Origin: Porogramme epimiltina
Lineage: Eukaryota > Basidiomycota > Agaricomycetes > Polyporales > Polyporaceae
Assembly: GCA_900155495.1 (NCBI GenBank)
Contig: FTLJ01000395.1
Span: 1-64,000, forward strand
Length of the DNA: 64,000 nt
Direction of reading: 5' to 3'
Shown: piece after piece, positions 24,480 to 38,808 of the stretch
How the letters are laid out: every line of letters starts with the position of its first letter
How positions within the stretch are numbered: position 1 is the first letter of the stretch
Notes under the pieces: generated by a model
What the model saw: the letters and a program-made list of their open reading frames with translations, nothing else
Databases searched by the model: none
Told to the model about the DNA's origin: nothing
Position numbers and translations under genes: made by a program

Positions 24480-25022
24480 TTATAGCTCAACGAATTCGGT
24501 GTGAGAGAGGGGATGAGGGACTTGGACGGGAGAGAAGATGTTGAGGAGTTGTGGTTTGCCTTGCTGGTGAGTCCTCGCACCCTTTATACCGATTTCCTGC
24601 GCGTTCGTTTGGCTCCCCAGTTGACACTCTCTGACGATTTTCGGAACAGCATGCCATGCTGTTTTTCGCCAGATCGCACAGGGATTGTTCAACCGAAACA
24701 CTCTTCTCCTCCGCGGGGTGCGAACGAGACAAGCAAGCTTGACCTCATATGGCACCCTCGTGAAATGCGCGGTCCCTGCTGGTAACCGCATCTGGGCGAT
24801 CAGTGCCTCCAGGACCTCTCGCTCTGTATAGGCAGGAATTCGTGGCGCCGATGAGCCTGCGTCCAGATCTCTATGCGTCCTTGGCCCAGTTCCCTGCCAA
24901 TTTTGATACATTGGGCTCCGCTGATTGAATACCTTCAGAGCGTGCCTCGAGCGCGATGCGTTATGCGCCCTGGTTGCCCCCTGGACGATCTCATAGGCAG
25001 GCACCCACAACCGCATGAGCAA
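24480..25022 (-). CDS. Weak hypothetical ORF (180 codons)
   Basis: Continuous open frame whose centre reads like protein (YTEREVLEALIAQMRLPAG, RVPYEVKLACLVRT). A second minus-strand frame at about 24398-24575 (SSTSSLPSKSLIPSLTPNSL) could be its downstream exon after a CACCAG acceptor. No family recognised, and the region 25023-25522 upstream offers no clear start. It may be part of a degenerate or lineage-specific gene, or chance. Confidence 0.25.
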   Translation of the reverse strand: MLMRLWVPAYEIVQGATRAHNASRSRHALKVFNQRSPMYQNWQGTGPRTHRDLDAGSSAPRIPAYTEREVLEALIAQMRLPAGTAHFTRVPYEVKLACLVRTPRRRRVFRLNNPCAIWRKTAWHAVPKIVRECQLGSQTNAQEIGIKGARTHQQGKPQLLNIFSPVQVPHPLSHTEFVEL

Positions 25023-25522
25023 GCCGCATTAGAGGTCGTCCCTCTGGTCTCACCTGGGGCCGCTGTCACATTTCCAGACGCACAAATTTTCCATTCAGAT
25101 ATTCCGGTACTAGTCTTTGGCGAGCGCGACTTCGGCTACATTTGTCCAATAGCGCAAGACTGTCCCTGGGCGTCGGGAGGGCGTCGCCATATGTTTCCGT
25201 TCGACTGCGCTCTCCTGGCCTGACCCTATTCGGACCAGTGGCGGCGATATACGAGATACACGCGGCAGGAATTAATCGTGCGTGGCCTTACGTGTTCATC
25301 CCGCGCGCTGCTGTCGGCATCTTGCGACGTCGTCGACAGGGCCGCTTGCTTTTGAATAGCCTTACACCGGTGACCAAATGGCATATCCCGCTACAAGCTC
25401 TCACGCCGCACGCGCACGTAGCATACGCCCGTGATCAGGGAAGCGTCGTCAAAGGCGGGTCGAAAAGCCGTTAGCTACATATAGAGAATACAATACTTTT
25501 CGTGCAGTCGACCGAATACAGA

Positions 25523-28500
25523 CTACGCCATACCGGCGGCAGTGTCCACCGGCATCACAATATCGAAAACCCCCGTACCCGTGCGGCTGAGTCTTCCCAT
25601 GACGATGTTGCCGGACGGAGTGGTCAGGTCATCAAAGTCACCATGCAGCGTGGCGTCTGATAGGAAAGCTGCTGTAGTCTCGTAAGAGGCCTTGAGGAGT
25701 GGCGAGGGGTTGGTGGAGATCCCTTTTCGGTTGAACGGCTTGTATCCACCATCGAACGTCTGCGGCACACAGGGGCGCACAGCCGAGCCGGCGTGATCAG
25801 ATAGGCGATACACGGAACCGGACTGGGTCACTCACCATGTAATCGGCGATTAGCTCCAGGTGACGAATGTCAACGTCGATCTTGTACACGGCAAAGACGC
25901 CGCCAATTTCGCGTAGGATGGCGGCACGCGCAGCCTCTACACCGTATGCGCACAGCAAGGCGTAGATGTCGTTGGAGTAGATGCCGTTCGTGTCAATGAT
26001 ACTCTCGCCACAGCCGCAAGCGAATTGCCACAAGCCGGATATGTTTGAACCATTGGTGGTGAGCTGCGGCGCGGGCGCGTTGGGATGTCAGAAATCTGTG
26101 GAGAGCCAAACTGAGTCCGATGAGTGGTGGACCTACAGAATAGATCTTTTGTCCATTCTTCCCGTCCTCCTCGTTCATGAAACAATCCGTAATGCCTGGA
26201 ATTTCACGGACCACCGTTTTGAGACACACTCGTTCGACTAACCCAACAAGTAGTAATTTGGGCATAGCGGATCCGAACTAGGAAAGACCTATCAAAACCG
26301 CATTCACATGACACGACGGCGGCCACACTTACTTGTAACCCGATCGTGCACCCACCATCGCGGAACGAGAACGATGTGGCGCTGGGTAGGTTCTCCATGA
26401 ACAAACCTTCGACACGGGCATGGGCCTCCGCGAGTGACGTCCCTGCGCAGTCGTTATCCGCATCCGCAGCGACATCTTCGTCCTCGTGCTCCCCCGCAGA
26501 AGCATAGGCAGCTTCGATGTCCATGTCGTTCAGTTCGCCTCCCTGATCAGCATCCTCGTCTTCTTCGTCGTCGTCTTCGTAAGTCGCCTGCTCCTTTCGC
26601 TGCCGCTTCATCTTGGAAGTCGTCGCATCGCCGTCGCCAATCTCGCTCCCGTCGTCCTCGTCGTCCCCCCGTCGACCGCTCGGCTCCTCTCCGTCTTCCT
26701 CCGCGTCGGAGGGACCCCCGCGTGGTTCGCGCATTGCGCGGCCCTTCCCTAGTTCCGTACGCTGGCTCTTGAGATCTGCATCCAGCTTCTTCAACTCCAC
26801 TTGGAGCTCCTTCTTGAAGATGAGAGGGAACTTGGACCCAAACGCAGACAAGAGTTCGACAGCAGTCACGCCGTACTCTTCCTCGTACTCGGGGCGGGGG
26901 TAAAAGATGAGGTCGATCTTGAACTCTTTGCTGCGAGACTCCCCCTTCAGTACTAGTTGCTCCGTGACGCTGACCTTGTCCACGACGTGAGAGAGAGAAA
27001 GTCGACCAGCCTTCTTACAGAAGTCCCGTATGGCTGCTGGCGTGGTGCCTGATGGAACCTTCATCGTCATGGACGGCGTTTTGGGCTTCTGGGAGGCGGT
27101 CATCACGATCTCCCGAAGACGGGGGATACCAAGCGTGACATTGGCCGCCCCGTGGCCTTTGCATTGAACGCTAATACTGAGTATCACCACGGTTGGATAG
27201 TGTCTAACACTTACCGGCAAAATGGAAGGTGTTGAGGGTCATCTGAGTGGACGGCTCTCCGACGCTGACATCGGTATATCAGCGGCGGGACAGGAAGCAG
27301 AGCCACCAAACTGAACCTACCCTTGGGATGCAAGGAGGCCCACTGCCTCACCAGGGTCGACTAGGCTGCGCATGTATTTGACGCTGGTGAGAAGCTGGAA
27401 GTTCTTCTTGTTGACTGGAGGCTTGCGGCGCTTAGGGCGGAAACCAGCAGCCTCCTTCTTTTCCCTGATAAGGCCGTGTGGGTTCTTCTGGATATACTCG
27501 TCGACCTTGTCTGCGAAGAGTTCCGAAGTACTGCCCAGGAAGCGATGCGGTGGATACTTCGTTATCGTTGGGAGCAGTTTATCACGCTTGTGCTTCTTCT
27601 CCTTGTACTTGACGATCTTCTTCATGTATTCAATGGCGTCCTCACTAACCAAGCCAGTCAGAGCTCTGGGGCTCAGGCGCTGCACGAATGATGTCTCGTT
27701 GCGAGCGATGAACTCAAACTGCAGCAAGTGCTTTTGTTTCGTGACATCAAGTGAGTCGCCGCCGTAGTTGAACTGGTAGACAGATGCATCGCTGCCACGG
27801 ACGGTGTTGTCGTAGTGAACGCGAACGCCCTCCAGATGTTTGATGAGACATCTCTGGAGATACCCGGAACGCGACGTCTTGACCGCCGTGTCGATGAGAC
27901 CCTCGCGCCCGGCCATGCAATGAAAGAAAAATTCTTGTGGTTTGACGCCTGTGAGGAAACGACTTGCGACGTAGCCGCCCGCAATGGCTCGGGTCTCGAA
28001 GGGCTTGAACGAAGGCAGTGTCTTGCCGCTGACCATAACGGGGACACGGCGACCTTCCAGCTCCTGTTGTCCGAGCGCACAGGATATTTGTTGCGCGTTG
28101 ACAGCGCTGCCCTTCGCTCCCGATACCGTCATCGCCTGCATGTGGTTGTGGGGGAACTGGCGGAGGAGGCCATGGGGCATGACGGCGTCCGCGATCGACT
28201 TTGTCAGTTTGGCCAGTTTTCCCTTCACCGTCATGTCAAGCCCGGCCATTTTACTGTCGTCGCGCAAAACATCCTCCAGAAGCGAACGTAAGACCGCCGG
28301 CCTATCTTGCTCGGGTGTGTCCTTTAGCACTGGGAAATTATCGGTGGCACCCTCGGTACCCAGATTCACCCCCTTGACCAATATCTGGGCGCGCCGTTCG
28401 TTACCGTCTGGCGTGAGAGCAAGGTCGTCCATACGGCAAGTGAATGCGCGGTGTTGTAGGAACTTGGTGAAGAGCCTGCTAAGGATGCCGAGCAGCTTGC

Positions 28501-31500
28501 CTGCAATGTCCGCGCCGTATAGTTCGTAGACGGAGTGTACCAAGCCGAAGTCGGAAGCACCGAACGCCGACTTGTCGAGAACACCAGAGAGAAGTTCACC
28601 ATCCATGAATACGACCTGATCCTCCTTGGAGTCTTTGCCCCACAAGTGGCCGGGAACCTTCGCCTGCGCGTGTAGGTTGAGACCATCGAATGCATGTGGA
28701 GTGATATTCTTCAAGACGGTGGAAATCTATCATATTGCAGTGATATATGAGTTAAGTGTGGCCGTTTCGGTGCAAGGTATAACGTACTATCTGCTTGCCC
28801 GTCCAAAGCGGCTTCGGCTTCCATATCGTGGGCGGCAATGTGACGAGGCGGCCGTTGTGTTGCTCGGGAGAATCCTCGGGACGTAGTGCGCCGTAAAGCA
28901 ACTGGAAGTATTCTTCTCGCGTGAAAAACGTATCTTGAGCTGTCATCCACACGCCGGCGACGACATGATCCTGAATGAGACCGCGCAAAGGCTTGCCCGA
29001 GGTTGGGACCAGATACTGATTGTCAGTATTGGCAATGTAGTACGCCTCCGCTCGCGCGATCTGGTTTTCTAAAAGACAATCGTGTGAGATGAAACGTGTT
29101 ACGGGAGGAGGTACCATGACATACGCGGGAAGTGAATGTTCATTTCTAGTGGCACAAATCAGCAGGGTGAAACGTTCAAGCCGCACAAACACTCACCATC
29201 ACCGTCGAAATCCGCTAGTAACAGGCTAATGTGTTAGCGGCCCACATAGCTCCGAGGCTTCGCGACTTACCATTGTAGGAGTTGCTGTTGAAACAATATA
29301 AGTGCGAGTTCGTGTCCAGTGATGATGAGACGCGTACCAATTGGCATAATGCATACGGATGGTCTTCTCGCCCTGCAAAACGCGCGCTCTGTGGCACATC
29401 ATACTCGGTTTGTGAAGAGTGGGCTGGCGGTTCAGAATTAAAATGTCCCCATCACGGAGATGCCTGTACACCTTCTTGTTGACAGAGGGCGTCGACGTGT
29501 ACAGTCCGTGCCGTTGAATGGAACCCTGCGATCCCTCTTGCGGGGTCCACAGCTGGTTAGCAATAGCTGTGCGTTGTTCCAAAGTCAGCTTGTCCTGCAC
29601 AGGAGTTAGCATCGCTAAAACAAGGTTCCCCGTCTTAGAATACACGAACCAGGAACTGGAGGTGGCCATCTTCGTACTCGACCATTGTGGCGCCTGGGTA
29701 TCCGCGAGCACCAGTAATCACATATTGCCGCAACTCGTGGACGTTGTTCGCGGTAACGGGCTCCGGGAACGTCAATTTGCGTGCAAACACAGGGGGAATA
29801 CCAATTTCGTTGGGTTCAATGTTGACGTCCGGGGAGATGACCGAACGAGCAGCGTAGTTGACACGTTTGCCCTAAAGGAGCATAAACCACCTGCCTGACT
29901 CGCCCAAGTAGAAGAGAGCACCAACCATCATGTGCTTCCGGAACAGACCCTCCTTTTTCTCCAGGCCCTGCTTAACACCGGCGGGCGGCAAACGGCCCTG
30001 TCGGATTGGCGTAGGGTTTTTGCTACTGTCAATATAACTATTGACGTCGACTTGGAGCTGAATGAGCGAGTCGAGAAGGGACTGTAGAATACGTCTCCGT
30101 GATGCTTCATCAACGTCAGACCCTTTTGCAGAGGCCAATCGGAGGTTGTTGTTGAGGTCCCGCAATCGGTAAGAGGTGTTGAGCACTTTGGACAGGAGCT
30201 CGTTCTGCGGATGCTCGAACAACATTTCACCCATCTTTGCTGGTGGTCGGAAACGCGTAGGGCTGACGGAAAGGACCTCGAGGAAGAACATGTCCGCGGA
30301 GGCGAGGGAAAGGTTGTGCTGGGTCAAGGGGGCAAATGGGCCGTGTCGGCCGAAGAGAAGGGAACACATCACCGACTCGTTGACGAACAGTCGGCGAAGA
30401 TGTGCGCGACACTCCTCGGGAGGCATTACGCGCTCGTTACGGCCGCGGGCGGTCTTGACCTTTCCGCTCGCCGATTTCGGAGGACCAAATTGGACATGAT
30501 TAGAACGCGGTTCGTCGTCGTCGCTCTCTGAGAAGACGTCGTCGCCCTCGCCTTCATCTTCGTCCATGTCCTCGTCTGATGAGTCCTCTGGGCGTCCCGT
30601 TGTCTGGTGTGCTTGTTGTTTCGAAGACCCTTTAGTCCTCTGCTCATCAAGCATGACGTTTGGTCTCTTCATGCTGAGGGCATCATGTTGCTGCTTCTGC
30701 TTTGGCGTCAGGTCGTACTCGATAATTTTGGTGTACCCCTCTTTGCGGAAGGTGTAACCATGACTTGTGCGCAAACGTCAAGAAAAGCGTATGACCAAAG
30801 TCCACAAGTACTCACGCCGCGCAACCGCTGTTTTGGCACTTCTTCGACATGGTCACCTTGATGAAGTCGTTGATGACGTCTTTACGGGTCTGGTAAACGA
30901 GGCCGTCCTTGTATGCATCGCGCTTGCTACTGGACGCGGTCGCCATATGGGCAGCAACATAGAGGTTAATCCGCTGCTCGTAGGCTTCGTAGGACTCCTC
31001 GGGTTCGTCGTCTCCATCTTCATCACCCGCGCCGCGACCCTTCTTCGTACTGTAGTGAATGTCGTCCAAAGCCTTCGCCGCTACGAGAAATCCGTACTCC
31101 AGTAGCCGTAACTTCGCCACAAATTTGCACAGCTACAAACTTGTTCACGTACAGGCATATGCACGGAGAACGTGAAGGGCGTACCACGAAACGGCTGACT
31201 TTGAATCTATGGCAGAAGAGGCACGTCCCACGTAGGAGATGGTATGCATTTACCATAAACAAAGGATGGAACACGGGCGCAGGGAGCTCAATGTGACCGA
31301 AGTGTCCTGGACAAGTGAAATAGGACAGGCGACATGTTGCACAACTACAACCGTCGTCAATGGGGGGAGGGAAACCAGAAAAGAGGCGAGCCTGCTCACA
31401 TGTCCTGCTTGTCGCTAGGCCCTAGAGAAGGGTCATATAATCCTCCAGTGTTGGGCCGGTTGAGGTCATCAAGGAGGACAGGGTTCACGATTTGCTTAAC

Positions 31501-31584
31501 GGAAATTCGCCGAACATCCTCAGTTGTAAGGAAGGAAAAGGAGATGCTGGCGACAGTGGATGGAATGGCGTGCGAGATGTTCAT
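25523..31584 (-). CDS. RPA190: DNA-directed RNA polymerase I largest subunit (A190)
   Basis: Catalytic subunit that transcribes rRNA in the nucleolus. About 14 exons, roughly 1,650-1,700 residues. N-terminus [19 protein letters not shown] (ATG 31584), then the clamp zinc-binding segment ([26 protein letters not shown]), an acidic Pol I-specific insertion near 30500-30600, the [15 protein letters not shown] block near 29850, the catalytic loop [16 protein letters not shown] (29068-29290), the bridge-helix region ([22 protein letters not shown] near 27860-27930), the acidic jaw insertion (26450-26720) and the C-terminal [24 protein letters not shown]. The three Mg-binding aspartates are intact. 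The catalytic loop is spread over three consecutive small exons of 14, 18 and 21 nt (29271-29284, 29197-29214, 29125-29145), separated by 51-56 nt introns. Confidence 0.96.
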
Positions 31585-31863
31585 GGTTGCAACCACCTGG
31601 CCATGCAAGCGTCGCGACACCAAGGGGGAGGCGAAGAGAGGTGGGGGATGAGGGAACGACCCGGACGACGATCGGCGAGCCGCGAGGGGTTCGGTAAGAC
31701 CAAAAATTCTGATCAGGCCCGGCGGCCCGAGACGACAATGGGCGCTTATCCAGCTACCTCTGGCACAGTACGAGCGGAAACAGCCTATGTCCAGACGTAG
31801 GACAGGACGTGAAGATATACATCATAATATGATATGAGGTACAACAACAAGTACATATTCCTC

Positions 31864-33053
31864 CTATACCATCCCACTCCCTCGACGGGTCACCGTTGTA
31901 CGCTTGCCCGTCTTGATCTTCTGTGCTTCCCCCACTAGCTCTCCGATCAACTTGTTGTATGTCTCCGAGTCCTGCTGCAAAGCATCTCGTGTTTGCAGGA
32001 GGTATGTCAATAGTGCCGATGACTTGGCAGTCTGCACATTGATGTCTGCCAGATGTCTCTCCAGCTTTGACACAGGCATGAGGGAAAGTTGCTCTGTAAC
32101 CCCTTGAGCGACGAGACACATGTCCCCAGGAAGAACGTACCATGCGACAAGTTAATCAGCTCTTCTATTCTGGATTCTTCAAGTTCCGGCCTCGGACCCA
32201 GCCTCAGCTGAGCAGCAGCGGATGACGGGTTCTTCAACGATGGGGATGCGGGACGGGAGCCACCTCGAGGTGTGTGCATCGCAGACTGAAGTTTGCTCAA
32301 GCCACCCCGAGGACCGGGAGGCGCGGACATTGGTCGGGTTGTGATCTCGAGTGTGGGGAGAGCGCCATTTGTGCGGGGAAGGACCTCGTCAAGGTTGATG
32401 GGGATGCCGAGGTGGATGAGGTGTTGCCGTCTAATTCGTGACCGTGTCCAGTTGACTGGTTGAAATGATGGGGGGGACGGGGGTAGCAAAGCAATATAAA
32501 GCTGACGGCTGCAACCACCTGTGAATTGAGATACAAAGCCGCAGTAGGTAAATTGGCGCAAGTACCTTTCAGATGTTACCAGTGTCTGGTTAAGTCCACC
32601 GACCTCTCGAATAGCATCGTCAGTCAAGTACGATGTATCGTCGTGTGTCCACAGCGGTCCCATAATTTCGTCCACTTGCTCTTGCAGTTGCTCACGTGAA
32701 GGTAATGGAGGTAGTCGCAAGGGACGCCAGTCTGCACCGGTCGACGGCCCCGCGAAACTTTCAGGCTCGGCATAAGTGATTTCACCAAACGACGAGAACC
32801 CCGGTGTTATGGGTAGTTGTTGCGTCTCTCCAAAATCCCCGAAGTCCCCAAAGTCATCGTCTCCTCCTTCGTCACCCGAGCCCGAAACTGTCTCTGCAGG
32901 GGTCCGAAAACTGTCAAAGTCATCGAAGTCGTCCTGGGCAGTTGATGGTCCAGGAGATATGGCGGAAGAGGGTGGACGGAGGGTGAGGGATGGAGGCACG
33001 CCAACGTCCGGAGCGCCCCAGACGGAGGTGCCGAAAGCGATATCATCTTCCAT
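31864..33053 (-). CDS. Laa2-like clathrin/AP-1 accessory protein candidate
   Basis: The N-terminal third is disordered and acidic with repeated Asp-Phe motifs (DDFDDFDSF, DDDFGDFGDFGE), the short peptides that bind gamma-adaptin ear and clathrin adaptors. The middle contains WTRSRIRRQHLIHLGIPINLDEVLP, which resembles the conserved block of fungal proteins related to yeast Laa2 (Ybl010c). The C-terminus is helical and probably coiled-coil (LINLSHEQLSLMPVSKLERHLADIN...). Three exons. The first intron joins ...SQFT to VNWTRS in phase (GTGGTT...ACCAG, about 32460-32520), and the second removes about 32070-32145. ATG at 33053. It diverges from the RRN11-like gene, with 202 bp between starts. The family is proposed from memory of this block and could be wrong; the adaptor-binding motifs are plain. 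Confidence 0.6.
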
Positions 33054-33255
33054 CGTTGTCAACCGTCGCGCGCGGAGAAAGTGAGCAGAGTCGAGCAGCG
33101 AGCAGTCCGCCCTCACAGGCGGTCACAGTGGTGTAGAGTCAAGGTGATCGGAGGTGCTCAGCGCCTACAGCTCTGAAAGAGACAACCTTACTTCTCAAAC
33201 GGCTCCGGCACTTTCTCTACTTGACCTCCACGCTGTTAAAGCCTAATAGGGTCTA

Positions 33256-34262
33256 ATGTCCGCCGCTGATCATTCATTCCTCTTCAGCTCTTTAAGCTCG
33301 AAACAACCCACCACAGCACGCAAGGCGCACATCCGCCGCCTGTTCGACATTCTCCAACTTTGTGTGCAACGCCATGATTGGGTCCGTGCCAAACGGGCTT
33401 GGGCTATCCTTGTTCGATGCAGGGAAGTAGACTGGAAAGCCATGTGGACCACTAGTATCCTCCTCCTGCAAGCGGACGATCCTGACGCCGGCGGTGCCCA
33501 ATCAAATACGGAGAGGGTGCGTTTTTTGGGCGTAATGATGCGACAGCATCCCGACGAGGTGAGGCTACTGGACTGCAGCCCTCAAAGGCTAACTTTATTC
33601 CATACGTTGACCGCGTCTTCCCCGTCTCAGCGCGAGTCTATACTCAAAGAACTAGTTCTACGCTTGATTCAGGACGGCCTGTACAGGCGCGCCATGGAAG
33701 AGCTCGATCTGTGCGTCCCTCACGCGATGCTCCGCTCCTTGCACGCTACGCTCTACCTTCGCTCACCAGATGCACTGCACCAGATACCTGCCATCGTACC
33801 CATACCAGGACAACCCCGCTCTCCATACATACGCCGGACTGATTGCTCTGTTCCTTGCGCAGCCAAACACAGCTGTCTCCGAGGAGACGGCACGCGATTA
33901 CGGTCCGTCCAGTTGGCACGGCAATAAACCTCTAAAAGTACTCCGTTGACCACGCCGCGGGCACACCAACAGGACAGGGCTGGGACACCAACCTTCTCCG
34001 CGACGCGCAGACCCACTTTGAACGGGCTCGGGCAATCGATCCGTCAAACGTCGTCGCTGCGACCTTCCTCAGTCAGGTAAATGCCCACAACCATACATAT
34101 GCTCCGCTCTTCTCCCCGGCGTCGCTAACCTTCGCCTGTGGCATTAAGCTGTCCGGCGGGTCCTCTCCCGCGCGGGATCGCGATACGCCTGACCCCGACT
34201 CCGACTCCGATAGAATGGTTGTCGACCACTCCGCGAAATCCAGCAAGCGCATGCGCACATAA
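33256..34262 (+). CDS. RRN11: RRN11-like RNA polymerase I core factor subunit
   Basis: Resembles Rrn11/TAF1A, the TPR-type subunit of the Pol I core factor/SL1 that places Pol I on the rDNA promoter. The diagnostic N-terminal block is RKAHIRRLFDILQLCVQRHDWVRAKRAWAILVRCREVDW. Exon 1 probably ends at ...HPDE, with an intron GTGAGG...TCTCAG (about 33559-33630) that restores RESILKELVLRLIQDGLYRRAMEELDL. Later exons read YLPSYPYQDNPALHTYAGLIALFLAQ and WDTNLLRDAQTHFERARAIDPSN, helical-repeat-like. A 40 nt intron (GTACTC...GGACAG, about 33938-33977) is the shortest in the window. The end is Asp/Ser-rich with basic SSKRMRT. It sits 1.7 kb from the Pol I catalytic subunit gene. Confidence 0.7.
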
Positions 34263-34340
34263 AATTTTCGGGCGGAATCGAATCAAACTGATCTCCGCGA
34301 CGGCCACCCCCTGGACACAAAGTACATGGCGGTACCACTA

Positions 34341-37114
34341 CTATTCGGACTCGGAGTCTGAGCCCAAGTCAATCGCCGGCATGGGCTCGTCTTCGTCATC
34401 CTCCTCCCGCGCCGGCGCCGCCACTGGTGCTACAGGAGTGATGGCGGGGATAGTCGACGTAGTCGATGCGATCGATCGCAGTCCCAGCGCAGCGGTGCTC
34501 GACGGCAACGGATCCGGCGGCGGCGGCGGCGACGATGTTTGTGCAAGGCCGAGACTCGTGGGTGGCTCCAACGTTGTCTGCGATGGAGGCTTCAAGGCGA
34601 TGGCATGCGCCGATGTCCGCGAAACGCTTAAGGCCGAAGACGCCGTTGGAGTAGCATCCACCTGCATGGCAGTGACGTTTGATTCTTGCGGCGCGGAGGG
34701 TCCGGGGATTCTCGCTGAATCGGGGGCCTGATGCAGGGCACTGGATAGTGCTTTCTGTATTTGGGTGTGCGGTGTTTGGCTCCCGGCGGCGACGTTCGGC
34801 TCCCCGAGGTCGTACTCGTCTATCGTTGCGAGGCCTGCGCCCTGCCGAGCATCCACTTCTTCTTCGCCCTCTTCGGCACGGTACAGCGATAACATCTCGA
34901 CGTGGGGCAAGGATCGGACCAGTGGTGGGACGCGAGGGTGGAGAAGAATATCCAGCTCGGTCATGTCGCCCTGTAAACACATCGTGCCTGTGAGACCAGT
35001 TCTGTTATTATGGCATATGCCGAAAGCTAGCTCACGTCCGCATGGTCCGATACGCTTAGTATCAGCCCTAGTGACTTGCTCATGGTGCTTGTGGTACCGA
35101 TCGCTAGGGACATGCACACGCTTTGCACCTTCGCGTGCAACTTCCGATGCAGAGACAAGTCGGGGGACAAAATGGCAGGCGGTAAATGCGATAGCGAGGC
35201 GTGGATCGAGAGCAGTAACCTGGAAGCAATCGAACGGACTGGTGGGGTGATGTGTGAGCCGACCAATAGCACCTTTAGCACTAGGGGACGATAATCGTTG
35301 TCAACCAGGCGTACTGTGGCAGTCGAAGAAAACAACGCACGATCGACAGCGGTGAGCATGGCATCACACTCGTCAGCTGTAGGGCACACGATCTCTCGCC
35401 CTATTTTGAATACTTCGTCGCCCTCGTACCCTCGTGCCCGCTTCTTGCCCTTCTTGCTTCTCCCTGGTGCATGGCCTTGTTCGCCTTCGGCATCAGCTTG
35501 AGAGCGTGTCGACAAGAGAACGGCTAGACGAGGTAGAATTGCTCGCACTAGGCGTGAGGCAACAATGATATCGTGTAGCTGAGCCCCGCCTTTCAGGAGC
35601 GATAGGCTTGTCTGCAAACATTGCGAAACTTGCGACCTGGAATGAGAAGAGTCGGTTCTATGCATACCCATTAGAGGTCGCCATACGTACGGTGAACGCG
35701 GCTGTTCAAGGTGGCCAGCTAGCGCTGTCAATAAGGCCGGAATGTGAGGCGTGAGGTGATGTTGGCCACTGTGTCGCAAGCTGTTAGCGGATACGAGCAA
35801 AGAAAACCATTTCACTGACGCTTTCGACACTGAGGCCAGCATTCGATAGGCAAGTTCCCACATTATAGGAATCGTCGAACGCTCCAATGTGTGCACAACA
35901 TGGTCAACATGAGCTTCAGGCTTCCTAGAAGTGTTAGTATTGGCGTTTTGACCCTGTGCTATGTCACAATACCTTTTCTTCTGGGGCGCATTGTAACAGT
36001 GCAGTGCACAGTCGTACGAGTGGCCCAACCGACAAGGACACAGGTCGAGGGATGTTAGAACTACTGGAGGATGAGCACCCTGTTGTCCACAGAAACATGC
36101 CGCACGAACCGCAAGAGATCTTCAATAACGCGCACTGCGGCACGTAAACGATCCAATGCCAGAGGTACAGCGATAATGGGGTCTTCTACTGCTGCTCTTG
36201 GTAAGGACACATTGCCTTGACCTGCATTGAAAGGTAAGGACTACAAGGATCGTTATCATTATGCGCACCCACCTCGGTTGGGGTATGTGATCCTTAGCTG
36301 AAGAAATGCACCCCATGCAAAGGAAGTGGTGTCCTCCAACGATTTGTGCCACAGCCCTGGCGCATTCACTTTTCCACCAGTTAAGGGGAGGGCGGCATAT
36401 AGCCGTGAGCATTCTTCAACACGCTCACGGGGCACAGGGGTAGGGGCAGACCCGTTGAGAGAGCGGAGAGCAACGTTCGATATAGAGTTGTGCAAAGGGC
36501 GACAAAGCGAGGGGTAGAGAGACACAACGTGAGTTAACGTCTGAATGACCGCTGACTAGAGACAAGGGGTTAGCAAGGCATCGCTGCTAGGGCAGGCGAC
36601 GCACCAGAACATCTTGGTCATTCTCTTTCTCGGCAATTACGACGAGCGCATTCACGAATTTCGGCACGTTAGGTACGCAGAGCTGGCGTTGAAACTCTGG
36701 AACATCCATCGCACTGGTGAAAACGAGCCTCAAAAGCCGTATTGTAGCTTTCGTGGTGGGAGGGGGCTGGTTCTATTGAATAGGATATTTGGTACAATGG
36801 CTACATCTCCGGTTTAAAAAACATACCACAAGTAGAGGCATCGCTGAACCAACCCAACCCTGAGCACATTCCAGCATTAGATCCCTCGAAAACGCAGCCG
36901 TCTGAAAGGCCAAGCAGAGCCCCGCCCATTTCGCCGCAGGGTCCCTCGCGTGGATCAAAGAATTAAGGCGGGCAATCCACTTCTGTGTGTGCGTAGATGG
37001 TGTGAAGTCTTCTTTTGCGACAGCTTCGAGGACGAAAGGAAGATGGAGTACTGCTGAGGAATCTGACGCTAGTTGCACTTGAAGGAACTCTTTGAGACGT
37101 TGTCCGCTATCCAT
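34341..37114 (-). CDS. RIX1: Pre-rRNA processing protein RIX1 (PELP1 homologue)
   Basis: Subunit of the Rix1-Ipi1-Ipi3 complex, which acts in ITS2 processing and pre-60S maturation. The N-terminal RIX1 domain begins at ATG 37114 and carries the conserved WIARLNSLIHARDPAAKWAGLCLAFQTAAFSRDLMLECAQGW segment. It is followed by helical-repeat exons (ALRSLNGSAPTPVPRERVEECSRLYAALPLTGGK; KASVKWFSLLVSANSLR; SLLKGGAQLHDIIVASRLVRAILPRLA). The protein ends in a long disordered Pro/Ser/Thr tail and an acidic terminus (IDLGSDSESE). An internal basic patch (GRSKKGKKRARG) is a likely nuclear signal. About eight exons. The stop is only 78 bp from the convergent RRN11 stop, so the 3' UTRs probably overlap. Confidence 0.85.
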
Positions 37115-37401
37115 CTCAAGCTGGACAGTGAATGGGGTGATGATGAAGGAGAGGGAAAGAGATATCAATGTTCATGCCTCCTCCAAGTCAATTCAATTGG
37201 GGACGCTTCAACTCGGAAAAGAAAAAGCTGACTCGGTCACGTGGGCACAACAGACGCGTCGCGTAGTGACGCGGTCATTCCTCTCCAGTGCAGACATTTC
37301 ATGTGACGCAATACTCACAATGGTATAGTACCTATTATACACCGCAACAGCAACGTACCCGTGTCTGTTACGATGTAGAGCCAATAATAGTGATTACCAG
37401 A

Positions 37402-38808
<1,407 letters not shown>

